Shown here piece after piece: positions 38,842 to 47,086 of a DNA stretch of 64,000 nt; position 1 is the first letter of the stretch; every line of letters starts with the position of its first letter. The notes below the pieces were generated by a model. That model was not told the DNA's origin. It made no database searches and saw only the letters and a program-made list of their open reading frames with translations. Both the position numbers and the translations under genes were made by a program. Source of the stretch: an uncultured Ignavibacteriota bacterium (GTDB lineage: Bacteria > Bacteroidota > Ignavibacteria > Palsa-1295); NCBI GenBank assembly GCA_903900335.1, contig CAIUMP010000033.1, positions 1 through 64,000 of the forward strand, in the 5' to 3' direction.

Positions 38842-39615
38842 ATGGCTGACCTGTTTCGACTTGGCGACAAAGAGTTTACTTCTCGTTTGATTCTCGGCAC
38901 CGCGCGTTATCCTAATCCTCAGGTGATGATGGATTCGCTTCGTGCAAGCGGCACTGAACTCGTCACGGTTGCAATCCGTCGTTTCAATCTCAAAGAGAAG
39001 TCGAATGACGTTCTCGATTGGATCAAGAACGAGTTCGCGCTATTACCAAACACCGCCGGTTGCTACACCGCAAAAGAAGCGATCTTCACCGCAGAACTTG
39101 CGCGCGAGGCTTTGGAAACGAATTGGATCAAGCTCGAAGTCATCGGTGATGATGAGACACTCATGCCTGATGTAGTGGAGTTACTCAAAGGCGCGGAAGA
39201 GCTTGTTCGCCTCGGCTTTACCGTGCTCCCATACTGCAACGACGACCCCATCACATGCCGCAAACTAGCTGATATCGGCTGCGCTGCAGTGATGCCACTC
39301 GCAGCACCTATTGGTAGCGGTGCTGGAATTCGCAATCCATTTAACATTCAGATCATCCGTGAGCTAGTCACAATCCCCGTTATCATTGACGCAGGCATTG
39401 GCACTGCTTCAGACGCTGCTCTCGCGATGGAGCTCGGAGCGGATGCAATTCTCCTCAACACTGCAATCTCGCGAGCGGAGCACCCCGTGATGATGGCAAA
39501 CGCGATGCGGCATGGGGTCGAGGCAGGACGGCTCGCATATCTCGCTGGTCGCATCCCGGAGACGCTCTTCGCAGAACGCTCCTCACCAAGTGAAGGGATC
39601 GTACGCCTTGCCTAA
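38842..39615 (+). CDS. thiG: Thiazole synthase
   Basis: ThiG condenses deoxyxylulose phosphate, the glycine imine and ThiS thiocarboxylate to the thiazole. The start at 38842 has AAGGAGG six bases upstream; an ATG two codons earlier overlaps the thiS stop but leaves no spacing. The 257-residue TIM barrel shows [24 protein letters not shown], the Lys-containing [26 protein letters not shown] and [14 protein letters not shown]. Length and motifs are canonical. It overlaps the next gene slightly. Confidence 0.96.
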   Translation: MADLFRLGDKEFTSRLILGTARYPNPQVMMDSLRASGTELVTVAIRRFNLKEKSNDVLDWIKNEFALLPNTAGCYTAKEAIFTAELAREALETNWIKLEVIGDDETLMPDVVELLKGAEELVRLGFTVLPYCNDDPITCRKLADIGCAAVMPLAAPIGSGAGIRNPFNIQIIRELVTIPVIIDAGIGTASDAALAMELGADAILLNTAISRAEHPVMMANAMRHGVEAGRLAYLAGRIPETLFAERSSPSEGIVRLA

Positions 39616-40255
39616 ACCGGATTTCAGGCTGATCGCCATTAGCGACGACATTCGCACTCCAGGAGACTCGGAGGCGTCGCTGGTCGAAGATACGATTGAA
39701 CTTGCGGTGGCGTACGCGGCTAGCGGCATTCGCGCATTCCAGCTTCGAAAGAAGTCGTGGAGTGATCGTGCTATATTTCGAGCGGTGAATGCGCTTAGCC
39801 GAGAGGCCAGTGATTTCGATCTTGCCGTTCTCGTTAATGAGCGTGCGGACATTGCACAGCTCACGTTGGCCGACGGTCTCCATCTTCCCGAACATGGCTT
39901 ACCCCTGTCCGACGCACGAAGGATATACACCAATGGACTTATAGGGAAAAGCTGTCATTCCATTGAAGCGGCAGTGAAAGCAAAGAAGGATGGCACGGAT
40001 TACATCATCTTCGGGCCCGTCTATGAAACCGAGAGTAAGAAACAATACGGCCCACCGCTTGGTATCGAAATGTTTAGAGACGTGTGTAAGAAAGTGAAGG
40101 TGCCAGTCTTTGCGGTCGGTGGCATTGATCCTATACGCGCCGAGGAATGCCTGAATGCTGGAGCGCACGGCGTTGCTGTAATGAGCGCGCTAACGGACAA
40201 TGACAAGTTTTGGGATAACCTCAACGGCTTCGAATCCGCACTGGGAGAATTATAG
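39608..40255 (+). CDS. tenI: TenI-like thiazole tautomerase
   Basis: This ~215-residue protein is a ThiE/TenI-family TIM barrel. It resembles TenI more than Thi[38 protein letters not shown] and [20 protein letters not shown]. TenI of Bacillus converts the initial thiazole product to the aromatic tautomer used by ThiE. No ATG is available; I choose the TTG at 39608, ten bases after GAAGGG and overlapping the thiG stop, but the GTG at 39590 is also possible. Having both TenI and a separate ThiE domain next door supports the TenI call. It ends in TAG. Confidence 0.78.
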   Translation: MPKPDFRLIAISDDIRTPGDSEASLVEDTIELAVAYAASGIRAFQLRKKSWSDRAIFRAVNALSREASDFDLAVLVNERADIAQLTLADGLHLPEHGLPLSDARRIYTNGLIGKSCHSIEAAVKAKKDGTDYIIFGPVYETESKKQYGPPLGIEMFRDVCKKVKVPVFAVGGIDPIRAEECLNAGAHGVAVMSALTDNDKFWDNLNGFESALGEL

Positions 40256-40258
40256 GCA

Positions 40259-41638
40259 ATGGTTGAATTAAGCGGTCTTCACGTCATTACATCTTCGGGC
40301 AAGCACTCACATGAGGAGATTGTCCGCATGGCGCTTGAAGGTGGCGCGAAGATCATTCAGCTTCGCGAGAAGTCGCTACCCACCGATAAACTTCTCCAAC
40401 TTGCGCAAGCGATTCGTGCACTCACGTCGCAACACGGCGCAACATTCATCATGAATGATCGCGTGGATATCGCGATGACTGTCGGTGCAGACGGTGTACA
40501 CCTGGGACAGGATGATCTCCCAGCGAGTGAAGTGCGACGTATTTGGCCGAAGGCAATTATTGGTGTGTCGTGCGGTACCGTTGGACAGGCGCTTCAAGCC
40601 GAGAGCGATGGAGCAGACTACATCGGGTTCGGGCACATGTATCCGACTCAGTCAAAGGTGAAGCTGACTCCACAACGAACGCTCGATGAATTGGGAGAGG
40701 TCGCGCGCGCTGTGGATATACCTGTCATTGCCATCGGCGGTATCACGCTCGATAAGGTGCCAGAGGTTCTCGAGACGGGAGCATCTGGTATTGCTGTTAT
40801 TGGTGCAATTGCCAACGCGGATGACCCTTCGGAGATGACGAAGCAGTTTGTGCAAGCAGTGCAGCACCGACACGCACCTGAACTCACTGGCGACGAATTC
40901 GGAAGATACTCGCGCCAACTCATGCTCAGCGAGATCGGCTTCGATGGACAGCAGAAGCTGAAGAACGCACGTGTTTGCATCATCGGCGCTGGCGGACTTG
41001 GCTCGCCAGCCGCGCTGTACCTGGCCGCTGCGGGTGTTGGCACGCTCGGTCTGGTGGATTTCGACACCGTTGATATTTCTAATCTTCATCGGCAAGTGCT
41101 CTACACAACGGCCGATGTCGGACGATTGAAAGTCGATGCCGCCTCGGAAAGACTGCGAGCGAGCAATCCAAATGTGTCAATTGCAACCCATCCAACAAAA
41201 CTGGATGAGACAAACGCGAAGCATATCTTCTCGCAGTACGACATCATCCTCGACGGCAGTGACAATTTCACCACACGCTATCTCGTTAACGATACTGCCG
41301 TTGAATTGGGTAAGCCGGTTGTCTTCGGTGCGATCTTCCGATTTGCAGGACAAGTCAGCGTCTTCGGCTTACCAGGTGGTCCCTGCTATCGCTGCCTCTT
41401 CCCAGAAGCTCCCGATCCATCCGAAGTGCCATCGTGCGCAGAGATTGGTGTGCTTGGCGTTCTGCCTGGTGTGATCGGTATGTTGCAAGCCACGGAAACG
41501 ATTAAGCTCATCACGGGCATCGGAGAGCCGCTGAAGGGACGGTTGTTGGTATATGATGCACTTACCATGAGTGTGAGTATTATTCGTGTCCTCCCAGATC
41601 CTTCCCGTCACTCTTCTCCTCATTCCATAGCAAATTAA
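40259..41638 (+). CDS. ThiE-ThiF fusion: thiamine phosphate synthase and ThiS adenylyltransferase
   Basis: Residues ~1-205 are ThiE: IIQLREKSLPTDKL, FIMNDRVDIAMTVGADGVHL, GFGHMYPTQSKVK and PVIAIGGI. Residues ~215-450 are a ThiF/MoeB E1-like domain beginning FGRYSRQLMLSEIGFDGQQK with GAGGLGSPAALYLAAAGVG, LVDFDTVDISNLHRQVLY and LDGSDNFTTRYLVND. One zinc pair is present (CYRC), but the second CxxC pair that usually closes the domain is missing: the end reads VLPDPSRHSSPHSIAN. SCAEIGVLGV keeps a conserved Cys. One polypeptide would thus load ThiS and join the two thiamine halves. Last gene of the operon. Confidence 0.9.
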   Translation: MVELSGLHVITSSGKHSHEEIVRMALEGGAKIIQLREKSLPTDKLLQLAQAIRALTSQHGATFIMNDRVDIAMTVGADGVHLGQDDLPASEVRRIWPKAIIGVSCGTVGQALQAESDGADYIGFGHMYPTQSKVKLTPQRTLDELGEVARAVDIPVIAIGGITLDKVPEVLETGASGIAVIGAIANADDPSEMTKQFVQAVQHRHAPELTGDEFGRYSRQLMLSEIGFDGQQKLKNARVCIIGAGGLGSPAALYLAAAGVGTLGLVDFDTVDISNLHRQVLYTTADVGRLKVDAASERLRASNPNVSIATHPTKLDETNAKHIFSQYDIILDGSDNFTTRYLVNDTAVELGKPVVFGAIFRFAGQVSVFGLPGGPCYRCLFPEAPDPSEVPSCAEIGVLGVLPGVIGMLQATETIKLITGIGEPLKGRLLVYDALTMSVSIIRVLPDPSRHSSPHSIAN

Positions 41639-41646
41639 GACCACGC

Positions 41647-42825
41647 TCAACGATCCTGATCAGAAGCTTTCAGCAATGAGTCGAGCTGGTTCTGGACAGT
41701 GTCACTACTTCCTATCCCACGAAAGATCACTCTGCCTTTTCGATTCAATAAGAGCAATGAAGGGTAGATTTCAACCTGCCGTTCATCGAAGCTTGGGATA
41801 GCTTGAATCTGCTCATAGTCCAAATGCTGGGCGCTAATTACACGCTGAATGGTGGTGGCAGGATCGATAGGGTTTAGGCCGACGGTTGTCAGTTGCCCTT
41901 TGCGAAAGCGTAAGGGAAGAGAATTCAAATAACTGAATTCTTTCTGACAACCGGGGCAAGCAGTAAACCAGAAAGCAATGAGGGTGTATTGGGAAGCGGT
42001 ATCAGGGAGGGGGATTTTCACTCCTGAAATTGAGGTGGCCGTTGCAGGCGAAATGAATTCTAAAGAGTCGAAGGCGCTTAGTCTCAGAGGTGTCCTAGGT
42101 GCATCAGGGAAATCCTTCCAGAACGTTCCCAGCACACGCAGCCTCTGTTCGAGATTTGAATCGGGAAATTCGTGAAGAAAATAGTGATCAATCCTCGCCT
42201 CCTTGATAGCGCTATCACCAAAAACTGAGAATCGCTGAGTGAACGAGGTTATCGTTGAATTGGAATCAATGTGGTAGGTAATTCTCAGATCAGATATCGC
42301 AGTATCCGGGAGTAGTGGAGCAGAATTTCTCAGACTTAAATCAAATCCTGAGGTAGGTGACATGCACGTCGAAAACCGCGTCTTGGGATTCGCGAGCCAC
42401 TTTTTGATACCAAACCCCCGAGATACTATTGGGGAGAATACTTTGTCGCCGAAAGCCAACCAAATTTCTTGGTGGCTAACCCGCCTCGTTTTGACGTTGT
42501 TCGCTTCCAAATCAACTTCGCACAAAACGCTGTCAGCGTAGTACCAAGTTGCGCCTTCCGATTGGAGTCGAAAAAAAAGATGTCCCTCATTCCACGAAAA
42601 CGCAAGTTCGAAAGTGTCGTGGATCCCTTCAGTATGGAAGGGTCTTTTTTCAGTAGTATAGACCCTCATCGCACCGCTGGATGTTAGCTCCAATTTCTTG
42701 AAAGCTTTTTCCATACTAAGCGGTGCGATAATCTGCCCACTAACGCATGGCGCCCCTGCAACGAACCAGAGAGCGGCAAGAAAGAAGGTCAATCTCACAT
42801 CAAGGCCCACTCGCTCACATTTCAA
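41647..42825 (-). CDS. Secreted TlpA-like thioredoxin-domain protein
   Basis: The 392-residue product has an N-terminal signal region (LTFFLAALWFVAGAPCVSG), a ~240-residue beta-rich region I do not recognise, and a C-terminal TlpA/thioredoxin domain from ~270: LIAFWFTACPGCQKEFSYLN gives a CPGC active site, followed by TVGLNPIDP and EIYPSLLLLNRKGRVIFRGIG (cis-Pro region YP). It probably acts in the periplasm on disulfides. The most upstream start is TTG, overlapping the stop of the upstream gene as TTGA, so the two appear translationally coupled; a GTG five codons later is an alternative. Confidence 0.8.
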   Translation of the reverse strand: MKCERVGLDVRLTFFLAALWFVAGAPCVSGQIIAPLSMEKAFKKLELTSSGAMRVYTTEKRPFHTEGIHDTFELAFSWNEGHLFFRLQSEGATWYYADSVLCEVDLEANNVKTRRVSHQEIWLAFGDKVFSPIVSRGFGIKKWLANPKTRFSTCMSPTSGFDLSLRNSAPLLPDTAISDLRITYHIDSNSTITSFTQRFSVFGDSAIKEARIDHYFLHEFPDSNLEQRLRVLGTFWKDFPDAPRTPLRLSAFDSLEFISPATATSISGVKIPLPDTASQYTLIAFWFTACPGCQKEFSYLNSLPLRFRKGQLTTVGLNPIDPATTIQRVISAQHLDYEQIQAIPSFDERQVEIYPSLLLLNRKGRVIFRGIGSSDTVQNQLDSLLKASDQDR

Positions 42826-43388
42826 TTAATGGTCGATCCGTTGAAAGTTATGCTATCTGCCTGAATTAGCACCCCCGAACCAACCTCAATTCCGTACAGT
42901 GCCAAAATTAACGCTGTATACTCGCAGCACCCTGAACAATTGGTTGTTTTGCAGTCCTCGCCACCAATTCCGAATGTATAGACCTCGCAGGTACCCGTCG
43001 GCTTGGCATCTCCATCGTTCGCCTTTTTGCAATCGCAAGATCCACCTCCTCCGCTCGATGGATTCAATACTGTCTTACAGGAAAGGGAACTATCAAACGG
43101 AACCCAAATCCACTTGCCGGAAGCGGATGGAAATACAAAGCCCGTATCCGTAAACGTAATTGCTCCTATCCCATAAAGCGAAGGGTAAACGCTCGTATCT
43201 GGGAGTAATAACTGGGTCGTTGCAGTGACGCTCCCGCCGCTAACAACCACAGTAAGCTGGAAATACTGTATGCCCGTTGTAGTTATCACCTTGCTCTTTA
43301 AGTGGTAAGTCGAATCGGTTAGTGCTCTTGCGTTTGAGAATGAAAAAAGGCTAAGCACAAGCAGTAAGGGACTGGCGATCTTTTTCAT
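42822..43388 (-). CDS. Small secreted cysteine-rich protein
   Basis: The ATG at 43388 opens a signal peptide (MKKIASPLLLVLSLFSFSNA) in a 188-residue protein. The first half of the mature part is beta-rich (YFQLTVVVSGGSVTATTQLL). The second half is Cys-rich: SLSCK, then SCDCKK, GTCEVY, EDCKTTNCSGCC, eight cysteines within about 60 residues, followed by a hydrophobic stretch. I recognise no family. Its stop overlaps the start of the TlpA-like gene, so the thioredoxin-fold partner may help fold or reduce this protein. That link is inference from coupling. Confidence 0.6.
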   Translation of the reverse strand: MKKIASPLLLVLSLFSFSNARALTDSTYHLKSKVITTTGIQYFQLTVVVSGGSVTATTQLLLPDTSVYPSLYGIGAITFTDTGFVFPSASGKWIWVPFDSSLSCKTVLNPSSGGGGSCDCKKANDGDAKPTGTCEVYTFGIGGEDCKTTNCSGCCEYTALILALYGIEVGSGVLIQADSITFNGSTIN

Positions 43389-43512
43389 AAGTTCAAGTAA
43401 TTGACTGTTGAAACCCAACACGAATAACGTTTTCTAAAAAAAAACCAACGACGTGCCAACTCGCAAACCCTGATATTTGGATAATCCGAGTGGTTTTCGT
43501 ACGACCCAATGC

Positions 43513-43545
43513 GTCCGATTTTGAGACGACGTCTCAAAAACGGAC
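43513..43545. repeat. Near-perfect 33-bp palindrome
   Basis: GTCCGATTTTGAGACG and CGTCTCAAAAACGGAC pair around a single central A with one mismatch. It lies between the stop of alr (43558) and the Cys-rich gene on the same strand. With so short a spacer it could be an operator or a terminator-like hairpin for alr; no T-run is evident. Confidence 0.6.
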
Positions 43546-43557
43546 ATTATTCTACTT

Positions 43558-44673
43558 TCACACCTGCACCCTCGGCACCCGTGCCGCAATCCCAGTCAAT
43601 ATCTCATACGGAATCGTCCCTATCGTCTCGGCCAGCGTCCACGCATTGATTCCATCGCTCGTGGGCGAAATGAATTCGATACGGTCGCCCACCTTCACTT
43701 CGTCGTCGCCAACATCGAGTAGTATCTGGTCCATACAGATGGTACCAACAACAGGATATGCTTTGCCACGAATGATGGCGTTCACACGGTTCGTGAGCAA
43801 GCGCGGGTAACCATCGCCATAACCGATGGGAACAGTAACGATATTGGTATCGCGAGGAGCGATCCAACGAAGATTGTAACTTACCCCCTCCCCTTTTTTT
43901 ACACACTTCTTGAAGACGATGCTGCTCGTTAGTGCAAGCGGAGGTTGTAGATCATTTGCAAATCGCTGCTGCAGCTCCATGCTCGGTGCATATCCATACA
44001 GCGCCATGCCGGGTCGCACCATATCAAATGCCGATTCCTTCGGTGCCTGAAGAATCGCGCCGCTGTTCGCCGCATGAACGATTGGGATCACAATACCGGC
44101 ATCCTTTGCCTCGCGAACCACTCCTTCAAACATTGCAAGCTGACGACGAAAGAATGTTTGATCCAATTCATCACTCGTTGCAAAGTGTGTACAAAGTCCA
44201 ACGAGTTCAACGTGCTCATGCAAACTCTCGATCTCCCGCAAGAACGGCAACGCCTCTTCCGGCTCGACACCCATGCGCCGCATCCCTGTATCAACCTTCA
44301 GGTGTACTCGTGCTCGCTTACCGAGCGCTCTCGCACGGTCTCCTATCGCATGAAGTGTCTTGATGTCGGTGAGTGTGAACTCCAGATCGTGTTCGAGGAA
44401 TTCGTCAATCTCATTGAAGAGTGTACCGGTAAGGACGAGAATGGGAAGTGACGTCATCCGTCGCAATCGCACACCTTCTTCTTCGGTGGCAACACCGAAG
44501 GCGTCGATCTCCTCGCTTCGCATCGCAGCGTGTGCGATGATGTCAAGCCCATGCCCATACGCATTCGCCTTGATGATCGCCATAATGCGCGGCCGCTCCC
44601 CGATCTGTTTGCGAACAAACTTCAGATTGGAGAGAAAATGATCGACGTGGATCTCAGCTCGTGTTGGTCGCAC
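43558..44673 (-). CDS. alr: Alanine racemase
   Basis: Alr makes D-alanine for peptidoglycan. The 371-residue product starts at a GTG that shares one base with the preceding TAG stop. The PLP-lysine motif is intact (IIKANAYGHGLDI), as are LKVDTGMRRMGV, IVHAANSGAIL, FDMVRPGMALYGYAP, the C-terminal catalytic Tyr in IGYGDGYPRLLTN and VVGTICMDQILLDVG. Length is typical. It is cotranscribed with a DnaJ-domain gene directly upstream. Confidence 0.96.
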   Translation of the reverse strand: MRPTRAEIHVDHFLSNLKFVRKQIGERPRIMAIIKANAYGHGLDIIAHAAMRSEEIDAFGVATEEEGVRLRRMTSLPILVLTGTLFNEIDEFLEHDLEFTLTDIKTLHAIGDRARALGKRARVHLKVDTGMRRMGVEPEEALPFLREIESLHEHVELVGLCTHFATSDELDQTFFRRQLAMFEGVVREAKDAGIVIPIVHAANSGAILQAPKESAFDMVRPGMALYGYAPSMELQQRFANDLQPPLALTSSIVFKKCVKKGEGVSYNLRWIAPRDTNIVTVPIGYGDGYPRLLTNRVNAIIRGKAYPVVGTICMDQILLDVGDDEVKVGDRIEFISPTSDGINAWTLAETIGTIPYEILTGIAARVPRVQV

Positions 44674-45644
44674 TATTCCAGTTTGGCTAATTCGCGTTTG
44701 GCTTGCTTCGCAGCTTCGGGCGGTGTCCGTCCATTCCGCTTCATCTTGTCAGCGACCTGCGTTGCAGCGGCAAAAGCATCTCGCGCATCGAAGGGTTTCT
44801 CTGCATGGATAAATAATGTGCCGGTCTCATACAACGCTTCCACGCGAGTCGAGTCATTCTTCATGTTATCTCGAATCAGCTCCATTGCCTCGGCATACCG
44901 ATTTCGTTTGAAATAACAATGCGATAGCCTTGTGGCGATCGCTTCATCATGCTGAGTGCGAAGATACAACTCATAATAGTCCGAGGCCATTCGCCATTCC
45001 CCGTTGCTAAAGTAGGTATCGCCGTGGAGTCGTAGCTGATCCAAACTCTCCTGCGCAAATGGCATAACATCCATCTCGCGGTTGGTCGGACGAAAGTCGA
45101 AGAGCGTGTCCATCGGCAGATTGTCAAGCTGGTGGTAGCGCGCGATAATGGCAGCAATGGGGTCGCTCGGCATTGGTGGGCGAGCAGTCATTGTCGATAC
45201 GATGACCGCTATCGGTACCAGCAACAATACTACGACCCCAGTGAAGATGAAGATTCTGCCTACTCCCTGCTTGCTTGCCGGATACTTTGCAATTGGCAGT
45301 GCTGAAGATCGGGATTTTTCGAATTGCTGATCTCGTCTCCGAATCTCCGATAGCCGCTGAGCCGTTAGCTTCTCGCGCAAACCCAGCTTCGCACGATGCT
45401 CCTCTCGCTTTACGGGATCGAACAACACGGCCTTCGCCTGGTTGATCGCCTGCATCCTTCGCCCAGCTTCGGGATCGGGATTCGAGTCGGGGTGATAGAT
45501 CTTTGCCAGCCGCCGGTATGCCTCTCGGATCTCGCGATCGGAAGCGGTGCGACGAAGGCCGAGTACTTCGAATAGATCTTGCAACTTTGTGCGGAGCGAT
45601 GGAAATGCATTCCTGATGCACGGACAGCATCCGTTCACCCACAA
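44673..45644 (-). CDS. DnaJ-domain membrane protein with TPR repeats
   Basis: The N-terminus is a J domain: LFEVLGLRRTASDREIREAY, RRLAKIYHPDSNPD with the HPD motif that stimulates DnaK, and INQAKAVLFDPVKREEH. A transmembrane segment follows at ~130-150 (IFIFTGVVVLLLVPIAVIV), then a C-terminal half with TPR-like helices (YFSNGEWRMASDYYELYL; LSHCYFKRNRYAEAMELI). The start is uncertain; no ATG precedes the J domain, and TTG at 45644 or a later TTG/GTG could be used. A membrane J-protein recruiting DnaK to an envelope task is the natural inference; it stands next to alr, suggesting cell-wall context. Ends in TAG. Confidence 0.8.
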   Translation of the reverse strand: MWVNGCCPCIRNAFPSLRTKLQDLFEVLGLRRTASDREIREAYRRLAKIYHPDSNPDPEAGRRMQAINQAKAVLFDPVKREEHRAKLGLREKLTAQRLSEIRRRDQQFEKSRSSALPIAKYPASKQGVGRIFIFTGVVVLLLVPIAVIVSTMTARPPMPSDPIAAIIARYHQLDNLPMDTLFDFRPTNREMDVMPFAQESLDQLRLHGDTYFSNGEWRMASDYYELYLRTQHDEAIATRLSHCYFKRNRYAEAMELIRDNMKNDSTRVEALYETGTLFIHAEKPFDARDAFAAATQVADKMKRNGRTPPEAAKQAKRELAKLE

Positions 45645-45705
45645 TTGCTACAAGCGGGACAAGGGTATTAGTTTCTTCTAGCTGAACGAGCCCAGCGAAT
45701 AGGGA

Positions 45706-46119
45706 TTATCCGCGGATGGGCTTGACAGCCGCGATCCTGGCCTTCGCGCGATCACGCGAAGCGCGAGCGCGGACATAGTCGATCGTGCCATCGACAGGAT
45801 GCTGGAGCCGTTCTTCCGCGCGCTCCCTGGAACGCTCGGCGCGCGCAACGTCGATGCTTGCAATGTCTTCAGCCGAGCTCGCCAGCACGGTGCCGTGGTT
45901 TTCGTGGAATTCGAGAAAGCCGCCACCAATGAGTAACCGCTCCTCCCTGCCGCCAAAGCGGTAGCGGAGAAGTCCTGGGCCCAAGGCCGAAACGATCGGT
46001 GAGTGATTCGAGAGGATGGTGAAGGGTCCCATCACACCCGGAGCCGTGAATTCTTCGACTTCACCATCGAAGATCGAGCGATCGGGAGTAACGAGCTGAA
46101 GAAGAATCGGTTTGGCCAC
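45706..46119 (-). CDS. atpC: ATP synthase epsilon subunit
   Basis: The 137-residue product begins (GTG start) MAKPILLQLVTPDRSIFDGE, then FTAPGVMGPFTILSNHSPIV and GPGLLRYRFGG, the beta-sandwich of F1 epsilon, followed by the C-terminal helices (ARAERSRERAEERLQ). Epsilon couples the rotor to F1 and inhibits ATP hydrolysis. No atpD or other ATP-synthase gene adjoins it in this window; it lies between a DUF1361 gene and a DnaJ-TPR gene. Confidence 0.92.
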   Translation of the reverse strand: MAKPILLQLVTPDRSIFDGEVEEFTAPGVMGPFTILSNHSPIVSALGPGLLRYRFGGREERLLIGGGFLEFHENHGTVLASSAEDIASIDVARAERSRERAEERLQHPVDGTIDYVRARASRDRAKARIAAVKPIRG

Positions 46120-46149
46120 GGCTGTTTCGGTAAAATATCGAACATTCTA

Positions 46150-46226
46150 TGAGGAGCAGGCGTCTCACGTTGCTCCAGGTGGAGCGGGCGTCTCGCCTGC
46201 AGCTGGACAGCCGTCCTCGGCTGTCC
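46150..46226. repeat. GC-rich repeat with GGACAGCCG hairpin
   Basis: Two similar units start GGAGCAGGCGTCTC and GGAGCGGGCGTCTC, and a perfect 9-bp hairpin (GGACAGCCG-TCCT-CGGCTGTCC, 46205-46226) ends the block. It occupies the short gap downstream of the DUF1361 gene and may serve as its terminator. Similar GGCGTCTCGCC repeats are scattered in many environmental genomes; I cannot check copy number here. Confidence 0.6.
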
Positions 46227-46243
46227 TCGCGAGCTACAAATGT

Positions 46244-46951
46244 TTAGCGCACTGGCGCGGTTCCCGCTCTTTGCGGAGAAAGGGTGCCCTGCTTAATTTG
46301 TCTGCGTTTATGCTGCTCCATCCGGTAGCGCACGCCATCGTGGAACACCTTATACACCTGGTGCACGATAATGAGCAAAACCCACATGAAACCGACGACT
46401 TTGATCACTCGGAGCTGGTCGATCACTGTCCGGCTGGAATGAAGTATCGCGCGAGGATCGCTCAAAATATCCCAGCTATTGAAGCGCGCTACGCGACCGA
46501 GGTAGATACCGATCGCCGAAAGCAGCGGAATCGCAAGCAACCCCGCCCAGCGCCACGACTTCCCCAGACGCATCCCAAGTGCATGGAGCAAACGATCCAC
46601 GGTGAACGAGTAGCACAGCAACCCAAAGAGCACCAGTGTGCTGTAGATTGGGAATTCGGTGCCGAGTAATCTCCATAAGGAGGTCTCACTCAGGCGAACA
46701 TTCTGCAGGAAGTGGATCAGATCCGTGGCCACATAAGGCGCATTGGGAAGGATCAGCATGACCAGCCCCACCTCGAAGAAAAAGGTGAAATTCCGGAGTC
46801 CGCGTCGAGGCTGATCCTGCCGACGGAAAAGCACGACTGCCAGAATCGCAGGTACCAGCGCGAGAATACCATTCCAGACCATCCACCAGAAGCCTCCGGC
46901 GTACATGAAGGAATCGTGCAAGAACTTGAAAAGTGACAATACGGGATCCAT
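46244..46951 (-). CDS. DUF1361 multipass membrane protein
   Basis: The 235-residue product has about seven hydrophobic helices. It carries the DUF1361 marks: LILPNAPYVATDLIHF and IYLGRVARFNSWDIL. The function of this family is not established. The product ends in a basic tail (MEQHKRRQIKQG). It is divergent from the BNR-protein gene at 47087 and upstream of atpC, separated from it by a repeat block. Confidence 0.82.
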   Translation of the reverse strand: MDPVLSLFKFLHDSFMYAGGFWWMVWNGILALVPAILAVVLFRRQDQPRRGLRNFTFFFEVGLVMLILPNAPYVATDLIHFLQNVRLSETSLWRLLGTEFPIYSTLVLFGLLCYSFTVDRLLHALGMRLGKSWRWAGLLAIPLLSAIGIYLGRVARFNSWDILSDPRAILHSSRTVIDQLRVIKVVGFMWVLLIIVHQVYKVFHDGVRYRMEQHKRRQIKQGTLSPQRAGTAPVR

Positions 46952-47086
46952 GCGCCCACAGTACGAGAAGCAGAGCAGGAAGGTTCAGAAGTTTGCGAGA
47001 AGCACAAGAGTAAAGGCGCGTGGAACGAATGAGGGGAGAAATTTGCCTTATTGACGTCTTGACGAATCCTCCTTACAGCACGGTCA

